A stretch of DNA of 64,000 nt from Oxyruncus cristatus (lineage: Eukaryota > Chordata > Aves > Passeriformes > Cotingidae). The notes below the pieces were generated by a model, which was not told the DNA's origin, did no database searches, and saw only the letters and a list, made by a program, of their open reading frames with translations. The stretch covers positions 2,288,883-2,352,882 of the forward strand of contig VXAY01002371.1 in NCBI GenBank assembly GCA_013399855.1, in the 5' to 3' direction. Both the position numbers and the translations under genes were made by a program. Below are positions 1 through 15,100 of this stretch, one piece after another; the stretch's first letter is position 1; each line of letters begins with the position of its first letter.

Positions 1-14
1 TTATCTATCCCCAC

Positions 15-169
15 CTGAATCTCTCCGTAGTCTGAGATGAGATCAGAGACCAATGTCTGTTCAGGTTCTGCATCCTTTTGATTTCTTTATCGTTCAGAGG
101 AAGCCTGTAACCCAGCTCATTAAGACGGTCCAAATCTGGGGCCATGCTGCTGAACTTCAACATCTGACT
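15..169 (-). CDS. SYNE1: SYNE1 exon w37, last exon in the window
   Basis: 155 bp, phase 0 in, phase 2 out; acceptor ttgttgcag, donor gtgggg. It starts [20 protein letters not shown], continues [19 protein letters not shown] and ends [11 protein letters not shown] plus two bases. This is a highly conserved nesprin-1 stretch. The KASH-bearing 3' part of the gene lies beyond the left edge. Confidence 0.96.
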
Positions 170-3100
170 CTGCAACAAAATGAGTGATAGCTGATAGCAG
201 GGAAGGTCAGGAATTATGCTACTGCAGACTTCAAAATTATGAACTAGAACTCAGTTAAATTTAGAATGGTCTTGGTTGCCACCCAGTGGTAAGCAATTCC
301 TATGCCAGGGAAAAACTGCATTTCCAGTTTTCAGCTTCTGGTCCCAGACCAAGAGAAGACTTATGTTCATAGTTAAATGTGTGCAGAGAAGTATACTCAA
401 ACAGCACTGAAGTGTTTGGCTGAATTGAGGATTTATGGCTCAGAGCTGTAAAAATAGGCCAGTGTTTGAATCCATATGTTTATACTGTCAAAATATGTGA
501 GCCTTTTTCCTTCTTTCTTAGCCTGAGTTCTAGGCAGGTGAATTCCCATTAAAATTAGTAAATTTTTAAAATAGTTTTTCTTTTGCAGCACAGAAATATC
601 CAATTCACTACATTAAGAAAATGCCCTGCTTTTCAACATGTCCAAAGTGGAATTCTGTCCAGATAATCTTGACAGAAAAATAATGGAAGACTAAACTGAC
701 AAAAACAGCCTAGATGGCAAAGTTCAGCAACTTCATGATGTGGCATCCTGAGAAGGAGACGGAAAAAAGAAGCCCCACAAAGAGTGAAAGACTTCAAATG
801 GAGATCACATGGTTCACAGTAGGAATGTTTCTTCTGTAGATCAAGTTACTCAAAATGTATAAATTAATCCCTAAATGAAATACCACTGAGACAGGAATTT
901 CATAAATTCAAAAAAGTTGAGAGAAAAAACATGATGAAGGAAGTCCCCAAGAACTGCTGACATTTCCATTCCTATTTTCATCTGATATTAATTTTATTCT
1001 AAGTAGTTTGACTATTCTTTTGATCTTTACTTGGGGCAAAATAACATGGAAAATCTCTCCCTGACTGCCATCAAACTTCTAAGTTCTCAGTGTTATGCTT
1101 TGCATGGTTGATAGTCCTTTACTATACATGGAATACATGTATAATACCTGTGCCTATCCTGTACTACAAGTAACCAGGCCAACAGAAAAACCCAAAACCC
1201 AACGCTTCCCACATTTATTTGTCACCTTGAGTTGCTCCATTCTACTCTGTATTGCTGAGAGATCAGATGAGTGACTGGGATCCTGTTCTTTCAGTATTTC
1301 TTCTGCTTCTGTTATCCAGGTCTCAAGGACTTCCAGGTTCTTAGCAAAGGTCTGATAGTCCAGAACTCCAGCCTTAAACAAAAGGATCCACAGTTTAAGA
1401 ACTTTGGCTGCACAGCATCCCTACTGGCATTAAACTCCTAGTTATTCTCATTCAGATTTGCAAATCTAGCTGAACAGGCTAGGAGCAATTGTTACTGCTG
1501 TTTTGCTTGCTGACTGTGGAATTATTGGGGATTTTTTTAGGTTAAAATAGAGAATTTTTAAACACAGCAAAAAGGCAACGTTTCAACAAAGTGCATAAAT
1601 ACCTCCTTACCTTGAAATAGATATCCTCTAGCTTTCTTTTCTGAAAGTAACTCCAATGCTTAATTTATTGTCAGCAGAGAGAACTAGTCACTCTTATTGC
1701 ATTTTTAAATTAAAGCCTTCTCTCATGTTTTGTCTCCTCACAGTACAGTGATGTTTAAGTACATTTCAAACAATGCTGGACTTCTTGGGTAAATCCTCTT
1801 GTCCCTCAAACGAAGTCACTACCTCTGCTGCTTTTTCAACCATACAGTTTGCTATGCAATACATTCTTCCACTCCTTTTTTGCTCTTTAGGCCCTGGTGA
1901 CACAAGCAATTAGCAGCACCTACTGAACAGGCTTTGACACAAATAGTAGGTGTCAGTCTGGCCACTGACATTAACAGGAACCACAAAAATCAATTCTACA
2001 TAAATATTCAGAATCTCTCATTTGTTTTACTGCTTAAGAACTAGCTGGGAAGAGAGGTTGTCTTCAGGTGAGAAGCAGGTGTGGATCCACAACAGTTAGC
2101 ACTATTGCTGTCTGCAAAAAGCATGGTGATCTTGGCATTCCAGAAAGACATTTTCCTGCATGAGGCTTACTGTCCCCTTCAGAGAATTTGGAACTTCTTA
2201 CAAGGTCTCTATGCTAGACTTGAGAATATTTTCTACTCTCAGCCTTGGCTTCGAAGGAAGTCTAGGAAATGCTGATGAACAGGTAACACCATCCTCTTTT
2301 CCCAGGCAGTTTTAGCTAATTTATGTGTTTTAAGGTACTACAGGATGATCAGAATCATGGATTGTAAATATTGTCTGCATACCTGAAGCACAGCCTGTTG
2401 CTTGCGGAGAGCCTGTTCTAGAGTTGACAGATTCTGGTTCAGAGAAAGATGATCAGACTGTATAGCTGCTGCTGCTGAAGCCTCCACCTGGCTTTTTAGC
2501 TCCTCCCCCAGATCCTGAAGAACAACCAGTGACTCCTGTGCTGTTTTCAAATCCATGAGCACATCCTGTGGAACACATTGAGGCGGAACACTATATGAAT
2601 AGTTAACCTGACACTCTGTTGATGTCATTAAATCATTGAAAACTTACATGTACTACTGCATTTCAATGTCAGTGTGTCCACTTACACGCTATATGACACG
2701 CATAATAAAACAGATATGTCAAAGTACCTGTACAGAAAGGAACAGAAGGAAGACACTTCTCAGCTACCTTTGAGCTTTATTGAAAGAAACCTTTTGAATC
2801 TACTGACATGACAGTCCCAAGAGTGGCAGCCCTCACTGGGAGTTGATTCAGGTCTAGAACTCCCTTTTTTTCCTGTTATGATTTACCAGGAGAGCTGAAA
2901 AAATAACTTTTGTAAATGGCCTAACATAATGGTTAAAGAAAGGGATATTAAGAAATTACGTGAACTGAACAATTTGAGTTGCCAGTCCATGGTGCCTGAC
3001 CACAGGAGCAAATGCTCCAGAAGATCACTTTATTTTTCAAACACTTAACATGTTTATTTTTCTTGTTGCAATTGTTTTGCTTACATTGAGACAATTAGTA

Positions 3101-6100
3101 TTTTATTTTTTGGGTTAACGACACTTAACGTTAACTTAAACTCAAAAGAACGAAAATGTAATCACAGAGAGGAGGTAAACTATTTTGCTATCTCGAGATA
3201 CTCTTGAAAATAGAAGAACTTCAAGGTTTCAGGGTGAATGGTGCCCTTCCATAAGGAAGGATAAAGACATCCCCAAATTCTTTTCATTCACAAAAAGTGA
3301 AAAGTCTTGCTGGTGGGAATATAGTAAAAGATTTTGTGTTTCTGTCTATTATAAGGAACTCGAAAAATTTGGTTGAGATATTTTACCAAGAAAGAATCCC
3401 TTCATTAAGCAGGGACTTAAAACTGACTGAAATTACATAATTTATCCATCTTCTCCAGAGAAAAGACTTCAGATACAAGCTTCTGAAACACCGCAACAAC
3501 TAACAGATGGATGGAACTCACGAGATTTGGGTAGCAGATATAAAGCTGTCTCTCTTGTGCCTGAGATGTGTCAATGAAGTGAAATATATTTGTATGCAAG
3601 TTTCCAAAACACCAAGATTAGAGTTTAGTAACAGAGAACCTCTCAAGATTTTTTTAGCCCAGAGTTGAGGAAAACTGCAAAGCTTAACTGAACATACATT
3701 GCAGTCCTGAATCCAAGTGGTAACTTCATCATCGGTGATGTCTTTGCTGGTTGCAGTCTTCAGGAGTTCATTGGTCTGGTCTTCTCGCTGACGGACTGTG
3801 GAAAAGCACTGCTGGTAACAGTCCTTGTACCTCTGCCACAGCTGAAGAAGGGCTCTGCTGGCACGCAGTCGCTCTGCAATCTCCTGCAGAAGGTTGTTCC
3901 ACCTGGTGAAGAGACTGGATGAATGACTGAAGCCTGGGACTCCACAATAACTATCCCTGTCCCTCTTCCTCTTTGCTGTTTCCCATGGTCTTTTGGCTTT
4001 CGAGAAATTTGGTAACATTCAAGATCCGGACTTTTGGTGAAAAAAAATGACCAAGAAATATGTTGACAGTCTGTTCTGATTTGTCACAGTGGGTCTGATC
4101 TGTGGTACATTTCGGCTGCTGTTTATTAGTACCAGAGAGGTCAGAGCTGCAGCACACTTTTTGAAGTGAACCTCCTCCTATTTCTGTGTAGTACACTTTG
4201 GTTCACTGTTCATCACTGCATCCATGCCCAACCACGCACTGCCAGTACCAGATTCCTACAAGGGCGTAAGAGGCCCAGAAGAGGTGTCAACAAGGAACCA
4301 TTTATTCTGCTGCAATTTCCTCCCAAACCCTGACAGAAAATTTAAAGTCATAAAGCTCTCTGGAACTTGCTTGTAAAATACTCCCAGACATATTAAAAAA
4401 TCTTTATTATCCAATTAAACATTTAATCCCCCTTGGAATTCTTGGCTCTAATAATCCCCCTTTGAGTTTCTGGCTCTAATGACAACCAGAAAAACATACC
4501 TTCTCAAATGTGCTCGTATTTATCAAACTGCCTCATTGTTTCCTTACTAAAGAAATCAGAATATTTTTCAATTATCTTTACATGCTTTAAACCAAAGTTT
4601 TTGAAGCAAAAATTCCATCAGTCATCACTGACAATGTTAATTCCTATAGTATCTTTTTTGAAATGGGGTGAATAAATCCTCTTTTCACTTCCAGATTCTA
4701 AACCAGAACAGAATAGAACAGAGATTGAAATAATTTTGGCACAATTCTGTCTTCAAAAAACCCCTGAGCTTTCCATCAAACCACTTTTTTCTTTTGGATC
4801 CTCCCTTTCTGTAGCTTCTCTGAGTAAACCCTTACGCTGATTCTTGCCTGAATTCAAAGTTGGGGAAGCTGTTTGCGGAGGAGCTTAGACATTCTTGCCT
4901 ATCATGTCCTTCCTACAACTACAAATAGCAACCTAAAATCTGGGGAACCTGATGCATGTATTGCAAGTAACATTTTCAGACACCATTTTCAAAGTTTAAG
5001 TGGAGTATCATTTTCCAGCATGGTATTTATGAATCTTGTTTGGCAGTCATGCATGAAGCAAAACTACTGACGATGTAAGAAATCTCCAAGTGCTTTGCTG
5101 GAGAAGCTAATGTTCCATTTAATATGAAATAAGTAAATAAGACTTCTACTCCAGTCTTTGGCAAAAGGACTAATTAATCCTGCCTATTTCAAAAAGCCCC
5201 TCAAGCCCCCAAAACCATAAAATAATAAAATACAAAAATAGAAATGATGGAAAACTGGGTCAATGGATAAATACAGTTTATGTATGGAAAATAAAGTTTA
5301 ACACACAGACATTTTCTACCTCATATTCACTTCTTTCAAAGTGTTAGTAAGTGTTTCAGTCACTGGTGGGTGACATTCTTTCAACAATTCACTGGTCACA
5401 GAACCAAACTTCTGTAAGCTATTTTCTTGTTTTTCCAATTCATCTTGTAGGCTCTAAAGCAGAATAATAAAATAAAACAAAACAAAACCAGACCATGAGG
5501 TATTAAAATTCCATGACAGAGAAAGATTTCGAAATAGTGTGTATCAATTGCATCATATAGATTATGAATGCCAAAGTTGATTTGATGTGTTTAATAGAAA
5601 TAAAATGTTGTTTAATACAAAGATTGTAGTTAGATTAATTTGATTTTATATCAAGTGTATCAAAAAGTTTTAACCCTGTATTTTTGCAAAAGGTAAAGAT
5701 CTTCTAAAAGAAATTATTCGCAACAAGTACTTTCGTATAGAATGAACAAGTCTGTGAACTGACTCAGAAATAAAAACTTAACAGATGTAAGAAAATCATT
5801 TAAATAACATTTTCCTGTTTAGAACAAGATGAAAAAATAACAACATAAAAAAGCTTTATTCTGAAAATAAGGTTCTCGCTCTTTCAGTTATCATTCTAAA
5901 GTGTGTCTGTCAGGGAAGTGTGTCTTGTCCGGTGGAGGGCAACAAGGATGACTGTGGGACTGGAGCACCTCTATTATGAGGAAAGGCTAAGGGAGTTGGG
6001 CCTGTTCACCTCGATGAGAGATGATTTAGAGGGGACCTCATGAATATATATAAATATCTAAAGGCAGGGTGCCAAGAGGATGGAGCCAGGCTTTTCTTGG

Positions 6101-9100
6101 TGGTGCCGAGCAATAGGACAAGAGGCAATGGGCAGAAACTGATGCACAGAAGTTCCACCTGAACATGAGGAAGAACTTTTTTGCTGTGTGGGTGACCACA
6201 CATAGGAACAGGTTGCCCAGAGAGGTTGTGGAATATCCCTCCCTGGAGATATTCAAGGACACAATCCTGTGCCATGTGAACTGGAAGACCCTGTTTGAGC
6301 AGGGAGGTTAGACCAGGGGGCCCACTGTGGTCCCTTCCAACCTCACCCACTCTGTGATTCTGTGAAAATGCTCCTTTTTTTTTAACATTAAATATTTTTA
6401 TGCATATTATTACAGTTTGAAAAGCCCAGCAAATCTCAGCCCAAGTTTAGTCAAAATCTTAATTAGCAAAAAAATTCATTTTCTGTACCTATTGTTTTAC
6501 TGATTCCTCCCTAACATGTAAAAAATTAAAATCTAGAAGAATGGTTGTAAAGTCCATTATTGTATTCTCTTTAAATCTTCGCTTGAAAAGTGCTGTTCAT
6601 GCTCAGAGAATTTATATATGTCTGGTCCTCTAATCACACAAATATTTAAATTATACTGTAAATGTAAATTTGAGGGTAAATACTAACAGAAGAACAGAAT
6701 TTCTTCTACTTTAGGCATCTGGAAATTTTTATTTTGTTTTTATTTTAAATATTACAACTTTCTCTGAAATAAAAGGTTTTTCTATGTAATAGAACAATAA
6801 TTTGAATATTTTATTTAATTAATTTATTGCCATTAATATTAATTTATAATTTTATAATAGCAGTCTCCTTGTATTTTATGCTTTTCTTACAGTGGGAAAT
6901 TACTTGAACATGTAAGTATCTCAGGTTTTGGAACATTATCGCCCTTGATCATCAATCTACGGTAATGTTGAAGGGCAGGTTAAAAATGTGATCTCAACAT
7001 GCTCCTGTAGCTCAGAAGCCTGATGAAGTGGCATCAGAAACTTTAGTCTTAATGGTCATTAGCATGATCTAAAAACTTTTAATAATCTGATGGTATGGCT
7101 CAAAATTATAAAGAACAGCATCAAATATCTAAAAAATAAACAATTATCTCAACTTTATTTTTCTGCAAAATGATAAATGCAATGGTTGTTTTGTAAAGTG
7201 TTCTCTTAATGTCATGTTATTTTAATGTGCCAGTGTCTGTACTTCCACTTCTTATGAACCAAGATGTACTACTGTGAATATGCATCCATGCAATTTCAGA
7301 CAAAATTAATGCTTCTTACCTGAAGGTTATCAACCTGGACTTTTACAGCTTCCAAAGAACCAGTAAGAAGATAAAAACGGGACAAAGAATATCTGGCTTC
7401 TGTCAGGTAACTATTCAGTTCTTCATAAGCCACTTTGTAAATGCTCCACTGATCAAGAACAGATTGCAACAATATCTTCAGTTGTCTAACCTAGAAGGAG
7501 GGACGAATAAAACCAAAAGTAAATGAAAAGCATTCAAAATATTTGGGGTTTGTTAAAATTATTTTCTTCCTTTGATCTCATGTGCATTCCTGATCTTAAA
7601 CCTATTGAGAATGAAGATTTTGCACAACCATCAGCTGGGTTTACACTGGGTACAGCATAAAGTTCTGTTGATTTTATAAAGGTTGGATGGCAGGGACTGA
7701 GAAGATATCAAAATGCATTTCACTTTGGTCCAAAGCAGGATCGAGAGAAATTGCTTAAGACTATGAAACACATATCCCTAAGGCAGGCCAATCAGTCTAA
7801 GGAAGTCAGCAGAGAGGCTAGCACCAAGACTGTATTCCTCATGAGAAGGCAGCCTGATGTTGATCAAACTTTGGATGCTGACCAAACTTCGGATGTTGAC
7901 AATTAATGCTGATCTCTTCCTTATTCTGTGAGACCTGTGGGCTTGAAAAGGTAGTTTCTTACAGATAATTTGGTACCTTTACACTAAATATCAGGAAGCA
8001 TCTAAAAAGCTTCAATTACAAAAATTAAAAGCATCCTTGAAACAGGAAATATTATACCCATCCTATGTGGAGTGCACAGACAAGCTTGGGGATTGATGGA
8101 TGGACAGGTGGGAAGAGGAACACAGTTCAGAATCTCCTCCCCCACAACACAGAAGAAATTCACTAGCTACAACTGCTAATTCTCCCTCCAGGCCTTATTC
8201 CTGAAGCTATAATTTGTCCCTTGATAATTCTTTTACCATGTGATCCAAATTGGCCCAGGAATGGTTAATTTCTTGGAGTGTATTCATAACAGCAGAAGAG
8301 ACTTCTTCTTTCTTGTTCTGTACCAAAGAAAGACCACTCTGTTCTATATTTTCCACTTCTTTTTCCTTTGTTCTTATTGATTCTTCTAATTCCTGGGAAA
8401 AAAAAAAAGATACCTGAGTATGTTTGCTTGTTTAATTGGCAAAATAACACCTTGATATAGAAAAGAAGCCCATAAGCTCCTTAGTTTAAAAAATAGGAGT
8501 CATGCTTGCGTATTTTGGCTTTTTATTCTCAAGGGCTTCATAAGTCATCATCAATTCCAATGAATATTTCATGTTCCCTTTAAAGCCTAGCAGTTTGTTA
8601 TTAAATAGAAGCATGTCCTCTACGTAAAAGTTTTGTACAATCTTCTGCTCCCATGTAAGAGTACAAAACCCATTAAAAATACGACAGCAGGGCCCAACTT
8701 AATTACCTCTAGGCAAACACACACAGGGCTATTGTCACTGAGAGATGATGGGATGGCTGCTATGAGTGAAGTGTTGGAATGGAAGAATACAGGCTGTTTA
8801 GGAAGGACAGACAGGGAAGGCGAAGGAGCAAGTGTTTGTTTTTCATGTCAGTGACCAGGCGAAGTGCATGGAGCTCTGCCCACAGATGTATGAGGAGCTG
8901 ACCAGGAACTTATGGGTAAGGATTAAAGGAAGGACAGGGACAGGTGATATTATAGTGGTGGTCTGCTACAGGCCACCTAACCAGGGAGATCAAGCAGATG
9001 AGAACCTCTTTTAACAGAGAGGAGCAGCCCCACACCAATAAGCCCTGGTGCTCCTGAGGGACTTCAACCACCCTGATATCTGTTGGAAAGACAACACAGC

Positions 9101-12100
9101 AGGGCATAAGCAATCCAGAATGTTCCAGAATGTTGCTGAGGACAGCAAGCCTTTCCCTTTTCTAGATGACAAGTTCATTGGAGTCCAGCCAATGACAAGC
9201 AACAGACTGCAGGATTTTTCTTCCTCAAGGTTGCTTGTTTGTTGGGAAGCATTAATGAGCTTGACAGAATTTTGCTCATGCCTTAATACCATGAGAATGA
9301 AGCTAGAAAATGAAGGACAAGAAGACCTGGTAAGCAACTGTGAGTCATATAGCACGTTCCCATAAGCTCATTCCTAGCCAGGAAACTACTTATATAATTT
9401 CACAGCATGGTGCAGGGAGATCAAAGAAAGTTTTGCAGTACTCGGAAGCTCTGCAGCTTCAGGTCACACAAACACCGAGTTGGAGCAGAGTGGGGAATTA
9501 TGGCTTGTAGGCTTCAGACCACCACAAATTTGTGTTTACCTGTCAGTATGATACAGAGAGCAGAGTGTGAGGTGACAGCAATTTTGTGTTAGCCCTACAT
9601 TAAGTAGTATGTCATGATCTCAGGTTATACTGTTATTTTCTGCAAGCTTCTTCTTACTGAGAGAGATGGATCACCAGGGAAAGAAAAGAACACAGCAAAA
9701 CTCTGGGCAAACCGAAATAAATTTTTTTCCCTATGAATCCAAAAAAACAACAAGTGAAACATCACCATAGCAGACGTCACATTTTAGATAGTCGGGAACG
9801 CATTTGAAGGAAAATTCTGCCCAGTCTTGCAAACATGTGCTATTACAGAATTTACCCCTGTACACATACAACTCAATTTTGTCTCACATATACGTGAGAG
9901 CGTTTTTGCTTCACTGTTTATTTTTAGCCTTTTCTTTGTATTATTTTGTATTTCTTCAATCATCTAGCCATGACCTTGTTCCAGACTACAGCCAGTGTAA
10001 GACAACTTTTTTTTTAACCAGCTCACAACAAGGCAAACTCTTCTAAGTTGCGCATAATAAACCTGAATTTCCAAGAAGTAGATTTTTTGGACTAGAAAAA
10101 GGCTTTTAAGTTTGTACAAGGTTGCTCCAAAATTCAAAATAGAAGCCAGTCAAAAGTTTCAAACACCAAAACAGAAAATATTTCTGGTTCTCTTTTAAAA
10201 GGGCTTCCTTATTCATAATTTAAAACATAATCGAATTAAAGTTGCATTATTGTTTCTAATCTGTGATGGGGAAAAATGGTTGACTTCACTTATTACAACC
10301 CTAAGCAGTAGTTAACATTGGTTAATAAATAAACTCTAGCTTTTGTACTAGTTGAACCAGATATTTGGGAGTGTCTGACACAGTTCTTTCTTAATGTGTT
10401 TGTCTGCTGATCAAAGTCTTGCCATTCATAACTAAATCCCCAAGTGTATTTGCTAACTTCCCTGACAAAAATTAACCTAAAAGGTGATAAATGAGATTCA
10501 GCTTTGAACTCCAGTCAAGCACAGACTGCTGATTATGTCAGGCTGTGCTAAATTACCCTTCCATCAGTTGTATGGGCTTATTGTGCTGAAAACATAAAGA
10601 TACCTGAACTGAACCTAAGCACTCCAACCAGTTAGAAAACTTTAGTCAAGAATTTCACACACACAAAAAAATTGACTTCTAACATACCTGGCCTAACAAC
10701 TTATTTGCCTTTACAGAAAAAAGCATGTGCTTAATATACAGGTGAATATAGAGTAAATTCTTTTATGCATTTAATTTTAATAAATTTTCAGCTCTTCTGT
10801 TCGTGAAGAACTAAATGCTAGATTATATTTGTCCTGTTAATTAAACTCATGCACGGAAGACAGCCACAACAAGATAAACATACTTCCTACCCCCTTTTAA
10901 GAGTATGAGAACACCAAGATTTCAGGCATATGGTTGTCCTGGCAGAGTTTTAATTACACATTTGATCTGGTGTAAAATTTATTTTTTGGTGTCTGGTAGA
11001 AAAAAATACTTTTGAACAAAAATTATGTGATGCCTGATCCTGCGTAGAGGCCTTGTCTATAAATTCAAAAGTATTTGTTTTGCCTATACACCTACAAGCT
11101 TTAACTCTAGCCTGACAATTCCAGAAGTAAGCTTCTCACTATTTAAATATGCTATTCTGAGTAAGATATTCAGAGACAACTGTGATAACCTGTTCACTGC
11201 TGTGTTGTTCTCGTATGAATTTCATGTGAAAAACCGAGACGGTTTTGAACTTATGTGCCTTATGTAGAGCTACACTTTGCCTCATCCCACCTTTGCCCAT
11301 CGTAATCACGATTCTCTTTCCTTTTCTGGATAGTTGAATATTTGAGGAGGAAAATAAAAGAGAAAGTTTCCCAACACATTCTGAATGAAAGCATAAAGCT
11401 TCCTTGGATTCTAGGATTTCTCTTTGAATAGTCAAGTGGAACATAACAGGTGGAAAAAGAATGGAAAAAGGCGGGGGTGGAGAAAAGATAGCGATAAGGC
11501 AGAAAAAACAAGTTTCAAGGACTATTCAAGAATAGTGCTCATGACATCAAGTTCCATAAGACTGGCTAAACAGAAATGGCAACATATTCCTTTGACAGTC
11601 TTCCAGTTCAGTACGCCTGACATGCTTTGAAATGTCCAATGCAAAAAGAAAAATGACTTAATGACTTTCGTTGGTTTTAAACATCTGTGGGACATAATTG
11701 CTCCTTCCTCCTCTTTTATTGCTTGCACTTTAGAAATGAAATCTCTCCCTTGCTGAAGTAAAAAGGAGTTCAGTCACTGACTTTGCTAATATGAAGGTTT
11801 TACACGGATAAAGGGTTGTTTCTACCTCTTGGAAAGAGAAGGTTGCTATTTATAAGGGAAAATTACCTGACAGTCTTTCAAAGCATTCTGTACTGAAGCC
11901 TGGTCACCAATTTTTTGTTGCTGTTTTAGCCTCCTCTCCTGAGTTTCAAACCAAGTTTTTAGGCATTGCACATTATTTTCATATTCTGTCCAGGATTCCT
12001 GCAGGCTTTCCAACAGCTGGATCTGCAAAGAAAAATGAGTACATATTTTCTCATACAATTATCTTTATCATTGGGTCAATCAAATAAATCTGTAAAGACC

Positions 12101-15100
12101 AATGCTAACAAGTGCCTTCTTGGAATTGAATGCTTTCAGAATTTAAAACCAGTACATGCACTCAAATTTAAACATATCTACTATTTGTAATAGAGTTAAT
12201 AATAAAAACCCTGCTATATCCATAAATAATAATACAGAGATAACATATAAAAATATTATGACACACTGAAAGAAGCTAACACTCTAGCAGAATATTTTTA
12301 TGAAGTGGAACTATTTTCAGAGACCAAGGACCTCAGAATTTCCCAAATAAAATTAAGCATTCAAACATATGTTTTATATATCTTGCTCATAACCGAGGCA
12401 AAGCAGATGAAGATTTATATTACCTTCTTTGTCAATTGTCTGTTTTTAAGTTACTTATATTGCTTTAGGTGTTATTCAATGGCAAATGAGATAGCACTTT
12501 CATTCTTAAAGAAAAAAAGAAATAAAATAACAAAGCAGAATTTGAAAACAGTGGCATTGCCATAAAAAGCATTCAAATTACTTCAGACAAATTCCATTCT
12601 AGGGAATGAGCCATCTTAATTAGCTGGAGTCTTAACTAGAACTGTTTGAGTATGTGATAGTCAACAGCAACCTTGGCCACAATAATGATGACACAGTTGT
12701 GAATGAAGTAGGGAAAGAAAGTAGCAGAGTAAAGTAAAATTCCTTAGAAGAGCAGACTTCCATTTGTTTCGGTAAGCATGATCACATGAGAAGTTGTACT
12801 GAATGACAAAGGAATCCAGGAAGCTGGTTGATCTTCAAGGACAATTTCCTCAAGTCACAAAAATTACAAATCCACAGAAAGTGAATTACAAAGAATGGGC
12901 CTAGCAGAATGGCCCAGCCATGCAGGGACAATGTCAGGAAAGCAAAATCTTGTCTGGAACTAACTAGTGATGGACAGAAGCCCTTCCTGCTACTTTTCAC
13001 AAAAACATCAACAATAAGGGAAAACCACAGAATAGCCTGAGGTATGCAGTACCTTCTTTGTTCTGATCTTACTGACAAGGTCTCCTCTCATGCTTCCCAG
13101 GTCTTCATGCCAATCAACAAATTTTGGCATATAGAGGTACTAGTCATGATAGAGGGGGAAAGAATTAGGGACTACCTCAGTAATCTGGACATATAAAACA
13201 GGCAGGACATATTCAAGGTTGTCATTGTTTTTTTTCAAGAGTGCTGCCTGTCACCTTTAAAAGGTCATTATGGTTGTAGAAAGTAGCTGGTGGCTGGAAA
13301 AAGGATATACTGCAAATCTTGCCACATGTCATTTCCACAGGCATAAAGAATAAGGAGAAGGAAAAAGCATGGTCTTACCATGGGTAAATTGTGCCTGACC
13401 CAACTGAATGCCTCTGCTATGATGATATGATTGACACTGTCGACAAATGAAGAGCAGTAGACACTATTTGCCTTGGCTTTTAAAAGCAAGACTTTTGATA
13501 CAGTATCTCATAGGGTAGCAAAACTGAGGAAACATGGGCTGGAGAGGAGGTCTACAAATGAATGACACGACCACAGTCATCAGGCTTAAAGGTTCATGGT
13601 AAACATTTCAACATCTACCTGGCAGTCATTTACAAGATATATCTTCAGGCTCAGTCCTGTGGTTGATACCACCTAATAACTTCATCAATAAACTGTATGG
13701 CATGATGACCTGTGCTTTCAGCACATTCACAGATGGCAATGATTTGGGAGAAGTAGTTGATATGCTGGAGAGTAGCACTGCCATTCAGAGAAACCTCAGC
13801 AAGACGGAGGAATAGGCCCACTAAGCCTCATGAAATTCAGCAAAGACAAATGTAAAGTCCTGCACCTGGGACAAAACTTCATGCAACACAGGCTGGCAGC
13901 AAGCTGGACAGAAGGAAAGGACCTGGGGCTATGATGAGTAAGAACTTGAACACAGTAAATTAGCTGTGTGCATTTGTGTTGAAGAAGGCCAACTGCATCC
14001 TGGGTTAGATTACTCAGAGTGCACCCAGCAGGTCAAAATCAGTGGATCTTTCCTTCTCCTTAACGTTTACAACCAGTTTTGGAACCTCCAGTGCAGGGAG
14101 AGATTTAAAGAAGCTGTGTATGGCCACTCAGGTTGTTAGGGAACTGGAGCACAAGAAATACAAGGAGAGGCTGGCTTCATTCAGCCTAGGGAAAAGAAGG
14201 TGAAGGAATCACCTCACTGTACTGTTCACTCCTATGGAGAGGCATAGGGAAGATGGAGGCAACTATTGGAGATAAGCAGTAAAAGGAGAAGAGATAACAG
14301 TCACAAGTTGCAACATAGGAAATTCTGATTGAGAACAAGACGAAAACTCAGCTCCCATCAGGGTGGTTAAGCACGAACAAGCTGCCCAGAGAAGTTGTGG
14401 AAGCTCTCCTTGGAGATTTTCAAAACTCAGATAACCAAGTCCCTATGCAATCTACTCTAAAGTCAGCTCTGTTTGAGAGAGAGATTGAACTAGATGACCT
14501 GCAGTGTTTCCAACCATTACAGTCTTATAGTTCTATGTATTTTGAAAATTCACTCCCAAGCAGCTAGATTTTTTTCTTTACCTTTTCTGTTATCAGGCCT
14601 TGAAGGATCTGCCAACGTCTGTTCATTGCTCCGAGCTGCTCTGCAAAATCAGTTTTGTCGCTGCGTTTACTTTCGACATCCTGGCTGCTGATTTGTAGCA
14701 CTGATTGGTTCACAAAGTCAACAGTCAACTGTTTGCAATTTAAATCTATCTTGAAACCCTAGAAAAAAAAAGGAAATAAAAACCCCAGCATATAAGTACC
14801 ATAATTTCTCACCTTCCTTCAGAACAGAGGAAAAATTTTCATGAATTACAACTTTATCACAATTTAACTAAAAGATTTTTTAGCAACTGACCAGAAATTA
14901 GAAACAAAATCCCTCCCATTGTAAGTGAAGAGCAGGTTCAGGACCACTTGATGAAGCTGAAAAGGTTTAAATCTGTGGGACCTGATGAGATGCATCCCAT
15001 GATTCTGAGGGAGCTGACTAATGCTGTTGCCAAGCCATTTTCCATCATATTTGAAAAGTCATGGCTGTCAGGTGAAGTATCCATTGATTGGTAAAAGGGA

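Noticed and set aside
3518..4018. 166-codon minus-strand open frame taken as one exon
   Set aside because: Only 3698-3902 matches nesprin-1. The flanks are intron, with proper AG and GT boundaries inside the frame.
9048..9365. 105-codon plus-strand frame with DFNHPDICW as a gene
   Set aside because: It is a decayed CR1 endonuclease piece; homology to CR1 fades within the frame and no intact domain remains.
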